NCBI GenBank assembly: GCA_937871705.1
Contig: CALMOO010000660.1
Coordinates: forward strand, 1 to 7,996
Direction of reading: 5' to 3'
Source of the DNA: an uncultured Hymenobacter sp.
GTDB taxonomy: Bacteria > Bacteroidota > Bacteroidia > Cytophagales > Hymenobacteraceae
Length of the DNA: 7,996 nt
Part shown: positions 1-7,800 of the stretch, one piece after another
How the letters are laid out: every line of letters begins with the position of its first letter
Numbering within the stretch: position 1 is the stretch's first letter
Made by a program: the position numbers and the translations under genes
The notes under the pieces: model-generated
Seen by the model: only the letters and a program-made list of their open reading frames with translations
Databases searched by the model: none
Told to the model about the DNA's origin: nothing

Positions 1-39
<39 letters not shown>

Positions 40-91
40 ATAATATTCCTGATCCACTACCGAAGTAGGGACGATGTCGAGGGCTAATCCG

Positions 92-114
92 ACTCGTATT
101 AACGAGTTTAATAC
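92..114 (-). other. Two overlapping, mutually exclusive leader hairpins
   Basis: GTATTAA at 96-102 can pair with TTAATAC at 108-114 (7 bp, 5-base loop). Alternatively ACTCG at 92-96 can pair with CGAGT at 103-107 (5 bp, 6-base loop). Both stems use base 96, and 103-107 is the loop of the first stem, so the two folds cannot form together. The element sits about 55 bases upstream of the mature 16S end. A role in rRNA processing or folding is only an inference. Confidence 0.45.
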
Positions 115-171
115 TAATGTTACGTCTCTGCTTACTTACGTAAGCATACTTACCATTTGTCTTTTCCAATC

Positions 172-183
172 ATTCAAAGAACG
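172..183 (-). promoter_or_regulatory. boxA-like antitermination element
   Basis: On the minus strand the sequence is CGTTCTTTGAAT, close to the E. coli rrn boxA TGCTCTTTAACA and to the GTTCTTTGA motif common in Bacteroidota rRNA leaders. BoxA in the nascent RNA is the binding site of NusB-S10, which makes RNA polymerase resistant to Rho during rRNA synthesis. It lies just downstream of a hairpin, which matches the boxB-boxA order of rrn leaders. The assignment rests on sequence similarity and position. Confidence 0.75.
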
Positions 184-186
184 TTC

Positions 187-207
187 GTTAGACCCAATTG
201 GTCTAAC
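187..207 (-). promoter_or_regulatory. boxB-like hairpin upstream of boxA
   Basis: GTTAGACC at 187-194 and GGTCTAAC at 200-207 form a perfect 8-bp stem with a 5-base loop. In the leftward transcript it comes three bases before the boxA-like element, the same order as boxB and boxA in E. coli rrn leaders. The hairpin is seen directly; its role in antitermination is inferred from position. Confidence 0.6.
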
Positions 208-370
208 CTTGTTGCTACAAGAGTAGCGTTAGTACTGCAACAGCAATGAGGGTAAAATACCTCATACAATCGCTCTGAGGCACTCCTAATAGACAAAATT
301 GCCTGCCTGCTAGTTCCTACCCCCTTTAATTTTTTCGCTTTCGATTAAAGCGTTTCGTTGTTTGGGAGTG

Positions 371-401
371 CAAAGGTAGCAGCATTTTTTCACAATGCAA
401 A
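371..401 (-). promoter_or_regulatory. rRNA operon promoter (Bacteroidota type)
   Basis: On the minus strand there is a -33 element TTTG (398-401) and a -7 element TACCTTTG (371-378) separated by exactly 19 bases. This fits the Bacteroidota consensus TTTG/N19/TAnnTTTG recognised by the primary sigma factor of this phylum. Transcription should start near 364-367, giving a leader of about 325 bases. The stretch just upstream (about 409-425) is AT-rich and could act as an UP-like element. It is the only exact TAnnTTTG match on the leftward strand between 40 and 480. Confidence 0.88.
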
Positions 402-478
402 CCCTGGCATAATTATTTGTTGTTTGCTGTTATTGCATATCAAGGGTTATATCCAGTAACTTGTTGACTTACGTATTG

Positions 479-531
479 ATACAAAGAATAAGGAGAGTTG
501 AAATTATTTCAACTCTCCTTATTCTTTGTAT
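479..531 (-). terminator. 25-bp perfect inverted repeat; probable transcription terminator
   Basis: Bases 479-503 are the exact reverse complement of 507-531, leaving a 3-base loop (TTA). Two wobble pairs and an A-T pair could extend the stem. It starts 20 bases after the stop codon of the leftward lipoprotein gene and lies about 77 bases upstream of the rRNA promoter, so the simplest role is terminating that transcript and shielding the rRNA operon. No clear T-run follows the stem on either strand, so it is not a classical Rho-independent terminator. It could work from both sides, block read-through by structure alone, or be a protein-binding palindrome. Confidence 0.65.
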
Positions 532-551
532 TGAAAGACTCGGGCGATTCT

Positions 552-1115
552 TTAACGGGGCAAAATTGGGTACTTTCTGAACATGGTAGCGACCGCTTCG
601 TCTATCTGTTGCGACGACTTATCGGCCTTACGTGATAGAACGCTGGTAGTAGTTCCCTGCCATACCTGTTCCTTGCGAGTTGCATCTACGATATCGACCG
701 TAGCGGTGCCTTCCTGATATTGCCCTACTACTACGTCTTGAGCTTGCCAATGGTAGTTCCGCTGGCCGATATACTGCGGCGCCCCGTCAAAGCGGAAGTT
801 TGTCTCACGAGTCTGGTTCTTTTGCTGTGTTACGATACCAATATTCACCCATAAGTCGGGCTGGGGGCCTTGCTGATAGCCTCGTAGTTCCATCTCATGC
901 GCTACTGCTCGTTTAAGCTCGAATATACCAGTACCTGAATTTTGAAAGGCTGAGTCGTTGCGAGCTGTTGCATCCATAAAGTTGTAAGTCTTATAAGAGG
1001 CAAAATTTGCGTTTGGCTGCTGATTGGTTTGTACTACCTGCTCGCTAGTGCAAGCTGCTAGGCTCAGTAGCAAGACCACAAGTGGCTTTATCCACGGTTT
1101 GAACAAGCTTTTCAT
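552..1115 (-). CDS. DUF4136-type lipoprotein
   Basis: The product is a 187-residue envelope lipoprotein of unknown function. Residues 1-22 form a lipoprotein signal: basic start, hydrophobic core, then the lipobox LAAC with the acceptor Cys at 22. The mature part shows the DUF4136 pattern: an opening strand with NFASYKTYNFMD, a middle block with RAVAHEMELRGY followed by PDLWVNIGI, a late EGTATVDIVDATRKEQVWQG stretch, and a final helix ending MFRKYP. The length fits this family. An in-frame TTG at 1122-1124 would add three residues, but ATG at 1113-1115 gives the better signal peptide. No Shine-Dalgarno sequence or exact -7 promoter element is visible upstream, so it may be read together with the reductase gene 98 bp before it. 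A long inverted repeat follows its stop codon. Confidence 0.85.
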   Translation of the reverse strand: MKSLFKPWIKPLVVLLLSLAACTSEQVVQTNQQPNANFASYKTYNFMDATARNDSAFQNSGTGIFELKRAVAHEMELRGYQQGPQPDLWVNIGIVTQQKNQTRETNFRFDGAPQYIGQRNYHWQAQDVVVGQYQEGTATVDIVDATRKEQVWQGTTTSVLSRKADKSSQQIDEAVATMFRKYPILPR

Positions 1116-1128
1116 GTCAATCAATTAG

Positions 1129-1140
1129 CATTTATAAATG
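1129..1140. repeat. 12-bp perfect palindrome upstream of the lipoprotein gene
   Basis: CATTTATAAATG is its own reverse complement and ends 13 bases before the lipoprotein ATG. It could be an operator or a chance AT-rich dyad. Nothing else in the sequence tells which. Confidence 0.3.
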
Positions 1141-1164
1141 GTAAAACCAGCTTGCAGCTCGCTT

Positions 1165-1206
1165 AGAGGTGCATCTCTACTCCCTCCAAGGCCGGGGCGC
1201 ACCTCT
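1165..1206 (-). terminator. Inverted repeat after the aldo/keto reductase gene; weak terminator candidate
   Basis: AGAGGTGC at 1165-1172 pairs with GCACCTCT at 1199-1206, an 8-bp stem around a 26-base GC-rich loop that has some internal pairing. It begins seven bases after the reductase stop codon on the leftward strand. On that strand no T-run follows; the TTTT at 1206-1209 is on the rightward strand, where no gene is seen. It may therefore only attenuate transcription into the lipoprotein gene. Confidence 0.35.
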
Positions 1207-1213
1207 TTTCGAC

Positions 1214-2194
<981 letters not shown>

Positions 2195-2337
2195 AGCGTT
2201 GTGCAATAGCCGCTGATAACGGCCAGTAGAGTGAGCCTATCTATACGCGCAAACCACACCAGCGAGCCTAGTTTTTGCTTGTTTTTTGCATTATGCCTTT
2301 CGAGTTTTTCTTTTACGATGGCTTGGCAGGCAGCTAC

Positions 2338-2407
2338 TAATACTGTCAAGTGCTGCGCGAGAATCGTAGCGCTTATTATTGCAGCCTTTATGTACAATAC
2401 AGTATTA
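2338..2407. promoter_or_regulatory. Operator-like dyad AATAC-A-GTATT with a distant matching half site
   Basis: Bases 2396-2406 form a perfect dyad of two 5-base arms around one base. The half ACAGTATTA (2399-2407) is exactly the reverse complement of TAATACTGT at 2338-2346, about 60 bp away and closer to the reductase gene. Such an arrangement is compatible with a dimeric repressor or activator acting on the aldo/keto reductase promoter. No regulator gene is in the window, so the role is inference. Confidence 0.35.
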
Positions 2408-2409
2408 CC

Positions 2410-2425
2410 TTGCTTTACAAAGCAA
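2410..2425. repeat. Palindrome TTGCTTT-AC-AAAGCAA (copy 1)
   Basis: A 7-bp inverted repeat with a 2-base spacer. The same arms recur at 2546-2564 with a 5-base spacer, still within the same intergenic region. It may be a binding site or part of a small degenerate repeat. Confidence 0.45.
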
Positions 2426-2544
2426 AATCCCCATATTCACCTATTATAACCTGTTGTAAATTAAATGATTAAATTTCCTTGCAACAATGATGCATAATTT
2501 ATAAACTCTTCTTATTCAATATACTCCCTTTAGCATGCAACAAT

Positions 2545-2565
2545 GTTGCTTTGCTAGAAAGCAAC
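2545..2565. repeat. Palindrome GTTGCTTT-GCTAG-AAAGCAAC (copy 2)
   Basis: An 8-bp inverted repeat around a 5-base loop; its inner arms TTGCTTT and AAAGCAA are the same as in the copy at 2410-2425. It overlaps a second dyad, GCAAC-AAT-GTTGC at 2537-2549, so the two structures would compete. It lies just beyond the dxs terminator on the leftward transcript and might act as a back-up hairpin. Confidence 0.45.
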
Positions 2566-2569
2566 CTAG

Positions 2570-2600
2570 AAAAGCCCCTCCGCAAACTGCGAAGAGGCTT
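2570..2600 (-). terminator. Rho-independent terminator of dxs
   Basis: On the leftward strand AAGCCTCTTCGC (2589-2600) pairs with GCGGAGGGGCTT (2572-2583) in a 12-bp stem with two G-U pairs and a 5-base loop. The descending arm runs into TTTT, then TCTAG. The hairpin starts 24 bases after the dxs stop codon, so dxs transcription should end here and not enter the reductase gene. Confidence 0.85.
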
Positions 2601-2623
2601 CTTATAAGAACAGAGAACTTGAA

Positions 2624-4570
2624 CTATCTCAACAGCGACTCACGCGCCGCATCAGCCACTTTCTCGCTTAGCTCGCGCACGGCCTGGGCTATGCCTTCGG
2701 CATCAAAGCCGCACTCTTGGTAGAGCTGGTCTTGGGTGCCGTGCTCGACTACGCGGTCGGGGATACCAAGACGGCGCACGGGCAAATGGTATCCTTGGTC
2801 AGCCAAGAACTCCAGCACGGCCGAGCCAAAGCCGCCTTGTAGGCAGCCGTCTTCTACAGTCACGATGGCGCGGTAGCGGCGGGCCACGGCGAGTAGCATC
2901 TCCTCATCGAGGGGCTTGCAGAAGCGCATATCGTAATGTCCAGCATCGAGGCCCTCAGCGGATAGGGCAGTCGTAGCCTTCACGACGTAATTACCAATAT
3001 GGCCGATGCTGAGAATTGCTACCCCCCCTACTTCACCCTCACGCACTATGCGGCCCGTGCCGATGGCCACGCGCTGCAAGGGCGTGCGCCATACGGGCAT
3101 TACGCCCTCGCCGCGGGGGTAGCGAATGCTAAACGGCCCGGCGTTTTCGGGTAGTTGAGCGGTGTACATCAGGTTACGTAGCTCCTGCTCGTTCATCGGG
3201 GCCGACACCACAATGTTAGGGATGCAACGCATGTAGGCCAGGTCATAGCAGCCGTGGTGGGTAGGGCCATCGGCTCCGGCAAAACCGGCGCGGTCGAGGC
3301 AAAACACCACGTGTAGGTTTTGCAGGGCCACATCATGCACTACCTGGTCGTAGCCGCGCTGCATAAACGAGGAATAGATGTTGCAAAAGGGCACCAGGCC
3401 CTGCGTGGCCATTCCGGCCGAGAATGTGACGGCGTGCTGCTCGGCAATGCCCACGTCGAAGGCACGCTCGGGCATGGCCGCCATCATAATATTTAAGGAA
3501 GAGCCACTGGGCATAGCCGGCGTTACGCCCATGATTTTGTCATTAGCCTCGGCCAGCTCCAGCAGCGTGTGGCCGAATACATCCTGGTACTTGGGCGGCT
3601 GGGGGGTAGCGGGCGTTTTGGTGAAGATTTCACCGGTAATCTTGTCGAATAAACCTGGCGCGTGCCACAGCGTCTGGTCTTTTTCGGCCAGCGCGTAGCC
3701 TTTACCTTTCACTGTGACGCAGTGCAGCAGCTTGGGGCCCGGAATGGCCTTGAGGTCGTTGAGCACGGCTACGAGATGCTGCACGTCGTGGCCATCGACG
3801 GGGCCGAAGTAGCGGAAGTTCAGTGCTTCAAATAGGTTGCTTTGCTTGAGGAGGGTAGCCTTCATGGCCGCTTCCACTTTACGGGCAATCTGCTGGGGAT
3901 TAGGGCCGAATTTTGAGAGCTTGCCCAGCACATTCCATAGCTCGTCGCGCACCTTGTTATAGGTACGCGAGGTGGTGATGTCGGTAAGATACTCTTTGAG
4001 CGCGCCCACGTTGGGGTCGATGCTCATGCAATTGTCGTTGAGCACGACAATCATGTTGTTGCCAATGGCGCCGGCCTGGTTCAGCGCCTCAAAGCTCATA
4101 CCGGCCGTCATCGAGCCATCACCAATCACGGCAATGTGCTGTCGGTCAAACTCTTTCTTATAATCCGACGCTACCGACATGCCCAACGCCGCCCCAATGC
4201 TGGTGCTGCTGTGGCCCACGCCGAAAGCATCGTACTCGCTTTCGCTACGCTTCGGGAAGCCCGACATGCCGCCGTAGCGGCGGTTGGTGGGGAAGCGGTC
4301 GCGGCGGCCAGTCAGGATTTTATGGCCGTAAGCTTGGTGGCCAACATCCCACACCAACTGGTCGTAAGGCGTATTGAAGACGTAATGCAAGGCCACCGTT
4401 AGCTCTACTACCCCCAACGAGGCGCCGAAGTGCCCGCCATAAATACTCACCGTGTCGATAATAAACTCGCGCAGCTCGGCACTGACTTGCACTAACTGCT
4501 CAGGGCTAAGTTTTTTAAGGTCGTCGGGCGAGGATATCGCCGCCAGAAGCGGGCCGGGTTCAATCATCAT
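2624..4570 (-). CDS. dxs: 1-deoxy-D-xylulose-5-phosphate synthase
   Basis: This 648-residue cytosolic, thiamine-diphosphate-dependent enzyme condenses pyruvate with glyceraldehyde 3-phosphate to 1-deoxy-D-xylulose 5-phosphate and CO2, the entry step of the MEP isoprenoid pathway; the product also serves thiamine and pyridoxal synthesis. Visible landmarks are the active-site His47 in YGGHFGASLG, the cofactor motif GDG at 150-152 with Asn180 about 30 residues on, the catalytic Glu377 in EQHAVTFSAG, the block DRAGFAGADGPTHHG and the C-terminal RYPRGEG. Length is near the usual 620-650. A longer frame would start at TTG 4637-4639, but that codon lies inside an exact -7 promoter element, so ATG at 4568-4570 is preferred (a second ATG follows at once). 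It appears monocistronic, with its own promoter and terminator. A run of seven G occurs in the coding strand at 3022-3028. Confidence 0.97.
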   Translation of the reverse strand: MMIEPGPLLAAISSPDDLKKLSPEQLVQVSAELREFIIDTVSIYGGHFGASLGVVELTVALHYVFNTPYDQLVWDVGHQAYGHKILTGRRDRFPTNRRYGGMSGFPKRSESEYDAFGVGHSSTSIGAALGMSVASDYKKEFDRQHIAVIGDGSMTAGMSFEALNQAGAIGNNMIVVLNDNCMSIDPNVGALKEYLTDITTSRTYNKVRDELWNVLGKLSKFGPNPQQIARKVEAAMKATLLKQSNLFEALNFRYFGPVDGHDVQHLVAVLNDLKAIPGPKLLHCVTVKGKGYALAEKDQTLWHAPGLFDKITGEIFTKTPATPQPPKYQDVFGHTLLELAEANDKIMGVTPAMPSGSSLNIMMAAMPERAFDVGIAEQHAVTFSAGMATQGLVPFCNIYSSFMQRGYDQVVHDVALQNLHVVFCLDRAGFAGADGPTHHGCYDLAYMRCIPNIVVSAPMNEQELRNLMYTAQLPENAGPFSIRYPRGEGVMPVWRTPLQRVAIGTGRIVREGEVGGVAILSIGHIGNYVVKATTALSAEGLDAGHYDMRFCKPLDEEMLLAVARRYRAIVTVEDGCLQGGFGSAVLEFLADQGYHLPVRRLGIPDRVVEHGTQDQLYQECGFDAEGIAQAVRELSEKVADAARESLLR

Positions 4571-4636
4571 TGGGGCAGGCGTTGCGGTAGGGCAGTAAGT
4601 AACCGCCGGGTCGGCTAAAAGATTGGCCGGTCGGCT

Positions 4637-4644
4637 CAAAGGTA
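4637..4644 (-). promoter_or_regulatory. -7 promoter element of dxs
   Basis: On the leftward strand the sequence is TACCTTTG, an exact match to TAnnTTTG and identical to the -7 element of the rRNA promoter at 371-378. The -33 position (about 4664-4667) shows no TTTG, so the promoter is probably weaker than the rRNA one. Transcription would begin near 4630-4633, leaving a leader of about 60 bases before the ATG at 4570. This excludes the TTG start at 4637-4639. Confidence 0.65.
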
Positions 4645-4767
4645 CGATGAGGTAGGCACGGCGGTTGTAAGCAAGCAGCGTTCAGACTACCTGTTTTTTG
4701 ATATAGCCCGTCAGAAATTATGCCAGCTTAGTCGGGAAAATTGGCCTGCTAGCCGACGATTTTGCTT

Positions 4768-4803
4768 AATAGCTGCTATTGAGTGCAACCATTGACAGCT
4801 ATT
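4768..4803 (+). promoter_or_regulatory. Dyad AATAGC-T-GCTATT with a third half site, upstream of the receptor gene
   Basis: Bases 4768-4780 form a perfect 6+1+6 dyad. A further GCTATT at 4798-4803 lets the left part pair instead as AATAGCTG with CAGCTATT (4796-4803). The group ends 27 bases before the receptor ATG. It could be an operator or a leader hairpin with two alternative folds. No exact TAnnTTTG element was found for this gene, so the promoter itself is not located. Confidence 0.35.
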
Positions 4804-4830
4804 TACGCACTTTGGCCGTTACTAATTTTT

Positions 4831-7800
4831 ATGAAGACAGTTACGCTACCCCCTGCCCTCTTAGCGGCAGCTTTACTTACGGCCCCTTTATTGGCTCATA
4901 GCCAAGGTACTGCCCCTGGTGGCAGTCGCCCCACGGCGGCACCAGCAGCCCGCCCGGCTCGCGCGGCAGGCAGCCTCAGCGGCACCGTGACGGACGCCGC
5001 CACGGGCAAGCCTATCTCATACGCTACGGTGGCCGTGCTCGACGGCGCTGGCAAAGTCGTGAACGGCGGCGTGTGCGGCGACGATGGCAAGTTTGTGCTA
5101 CCCGGCATTCCGGCCGGCACCTACACGGTGCAGGTGTCCTTTCTGGGCTACAAAAACGAGGAGCGGCCGGGCATCGCGGTAGCGGCGGGCGGCACCGTGG
5201 CCTTGGGCAGCATTAAGCTGGCTGCTTCGGCACAGGCCCTGAAAGAAGTGGTCGTGACCGGCCGCAAGCCGCTCATTGAAGAGCGCGTGGACCGCACCGT
5301 GTATAATGCCGACGTAGATAAGACTACGCAGGGTGGCGACGCCACCGACGTACTCAAGCGCGTGCCGCTGCTGAGCGTAGACCTTGATGGCAACGTGAGC
5401 CTGCGCGGCAGCCAGAACATTCGGGTGCTCATCAACAACAAGCCTTCTACCATCGCGGCCAGCAGCATTGCCGACGCGCTAAAGCAGATTCCAGCCGACC
5501 AGATTCAGACGGTGGAAGTTATTACTTCGCCTTCGGCTAAGTACGACGCGGAGGGCTCGGGTGGCATCATCAACATTATCACGAAGAACGATAACCTGCG
5601 CGGCGTCTCGCTCAGCATTAATACCAGCGCGGGGTTGCGGGCCAGCAACCTGGGCCTGAACGGCAACTACCGCAGCGGCAAGTTTGGGGTGTCGCTAGGA
5701 GGTTTTGGGCGTGCCAGCTACAACCAGCCAGGCAGCTTCGATAACATCCAAACCAGTACGGCCCTAGCTACTAGCACGAACGGTACTACGACCACAAACG
5801 CCGGTGACCGCACGACGGTGCAGCAGTTTGCCGGCACCCGGCGCAACGATGCGTTTGGGCGCTACACGTTGGGGCTGACGTACGATTTTGACAAGCACAA
5901 CTCGCTGGCTGCTTCGCTGGCCTATGGCGTGCGCAATAACAAGAACTACCAGGATAATCTCATCAGCCAAACGCTGTCGGGCGCCTCGACCAACGTGAAT
6001 TCGATACGCGACGTGGTTTCGAACAGCAACTCGGGCACGATTGACGCGAGCCTCAATTTTACGCATACTTATGCTAAGGAGCAGCGCGAGTTGAGCGTGC
6101 TGACGCTGTTTAGCCGCAACAACCAGACGAGCGACTTTACCAACAACGTGTTTGCGCCCAGCGACCGAGCGTACATTGGCCAGCTTGGCAACAACAACGA
6201 CAGCCACAACCAGGAAATAACCGGGCAGCTGGACTACCAGACGCCCACGGTGAAAAACCAGCTGTTGGAGATGGGTGTGAAGGATATTGTGCGGCGCGTA
6301 ACAAGCACGTACAGCTACAGCTACGACGCTAGCCTAGAGCCTACTACGCCTTCGCTCAACAACTCGTTCTTATACCAACAAAACGTAGCGGCTGGCTACG
6401 CAACTTATACCATAGGGCTACCCAAAGGCTTCACCATAAAGCCGGGGGTGCGCTACGAGTATACCACTATCACGGCTAGCTTTAGCAACAAGCAGGGCCA
6501 GTTGGCCGATACCAACATTCCAGACTATGGGGTGCTGGTGCCAAGCGTGAATTTCTCGCGTAAGTTTGATAATGGCAACGTGCTGAAGCTGGCTTACAAC
6601 CGCCGCATTCAGCGCCCGTCGCTCCAATTCTTGAACCCGAACGTGCAGGCTTCGAACCCGCTGAACGCGTCGGCGGGCAACCCTTACCTATCGCCCGAAT
6701 ACACGAACAACTACGAGCTAGGCTACAGCACTCAGATTAAGCAGAAGGTGACGCTTAACGTATCGACCTTCATGCGCAACACTACCGGGGCCATTCAAAC
6801 TGTGCGGGTGCCACTGCCCGACTCGCTGAACCCCAATGGAGTAGCTGGCGCGTTGCTTTCTACCTTCCGCAATGCGGGCGTTGAAAACGCTTATGGCGGC
6901 AGCTTATTTTTGGGAGTAAACTCGGGCAAGCTGTCTTTGAATGGCAGCGCCGACCTCTACTACGCCGTGTTGCGCAACAACGACCCTACCCCCATCTACA
7001 ATTCGAGCAACCAGGGCTTCGTTATTAATTCGCGCATTTTTGGCTCGTACAACCTCAGCCCGGTTTGGGCGCTGCAAGCCTTCGGGTTTTACCGCGGGCA
7101 GCAGGTGCAGCTGCAAGGCACCCAGAGCGGATTTGGCATCTATAGCCTGAGCTTGCAACGCTCGTTTGCTGAGAAGCGGGGCAGCATTGGCTTTGGGGCG
7201 GAAAACTTCTTTACCGGCTCTATCCATATCCGTACCGACGTTTCGACACCTTATGTGGAAAGCTACAACGGTGTGCCGCTCAATGGCCCGGTGCTCAGCC
7301 AGCAAAGCACCAACGTTCTCCATAACCTTAACTTCAAGATTAACTTTAGCTACCGCATTGGTAAGCTTACTGTTGACCAGCGTAATAACCGCAAGGGCGT
7401 CAGCAACGACGACTTGAAAGAAGGTGGTGATGCGGGCGGCGGCCTTGGTGGCGATGTGCAGGGTGGCGGTGGCCAGCCCGGTGGTGGTGCTGGCGGTGGC
7501 CGACCCGGTGGTGCTGGACGCCCTGGTGCAGCTGGTGGCATAGGGCAGCGGCCCGGCGCGCCGGTTGCAACGCCAGGTACTGCTACCCCCTCTGACACGA
7601 CCAAAACTGCCCCAGCTACGGCGCCAGCCGATAGCACTTCGGGCCAGCGGCCGGCACAAGTAGCGCCAGGTGCTACTACCCCCACGGCGCCTGGTATTCA
7701 GCCTACTACTGCGCCGGCCGACAGCTCGGCTGTGAAGCCGCAGGCGCCCACTACTACTCCGGCTACCACGCCTAGCCCTACCCCCACTACTACGCCCAGC

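Larger units (their letters stand above)
40..366 (-). other. rRNA operon leader (pre-16S 5' region)
   Basis: This is the transcribed but removed leader between the rRNA promoter and the 16S 5' end, about 325 bases long. It has no open frame of note but several hairpins: GCTAC/GTAGC at 214-227, TGAGG/CCTCA at 247-264, GCTTAC/GTAAGC at 130-145, and a boxB-like stem with an adjacent boxA (listed separately). By analogy with other bacteria, part of it should pair with sequence downstream of 16S to form the RNase III processing stem, but that partner lies outside the window. Confidence 0.8.
2195..2623. other. 429-bp AT-rich intergenic region between the reductase gene and dxs
   Basis: This gap holds the upstream region of the leftward aldo/keto reductase gene and the end of the leftward dxs gene. 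I see the dxs terminator (2570-2600), several short dyads, and a repeated 14-mer: TGCAACAATGATGC at 2480-2493 and TGCAACAATGTTGC at 2536-2549, 13 of 14 identical. Small frames on both strands (73 codons leftward, 72 rightward) start at TTG or GTG and look like nothing known, so I do not call a gene. No exact TAnnTTTG promoter element is present on the leftward strand. Confidence 0.6.

Noticed and set aside
479..531. Long inverted repeat considered as an insertion-sequence end or MITE
   Set aside because: No flanking target duplication or transposase is visible, the loop is only three bases, and the position after a stop codon fits a terminator or insulator better.
2341..2400. TTGACA on the leftward strand near 2345 as a sigma70-type -35 element for the reductase gene
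   Set aside because: No matching -10 element follows at a proper distance, and Bacteroidota primary promoters use the different TTTG/TAnnTTTG pattern.
2231..2449. Rightward 72-codon frame in the intergenic region
   Set aside because: It begins at GTG with no promoter or ribosome-binding evidence. The hydrophobic, Cys-containing product looks like translated AT-rich spacer.
4783..4830. GTG-initiated 16-residue extension of the receptor
   Set aside because: It would precede a clean signal peptide that begins at ATG 4831, and it overlaps the dyad at 4768-4803.
5764..6207. Leftward 147-codon open frame inside the receptor gene
   Set aside because: It is the antisense shadow of a GC-rich coding region, with no domain, no start context and no separate promoter.
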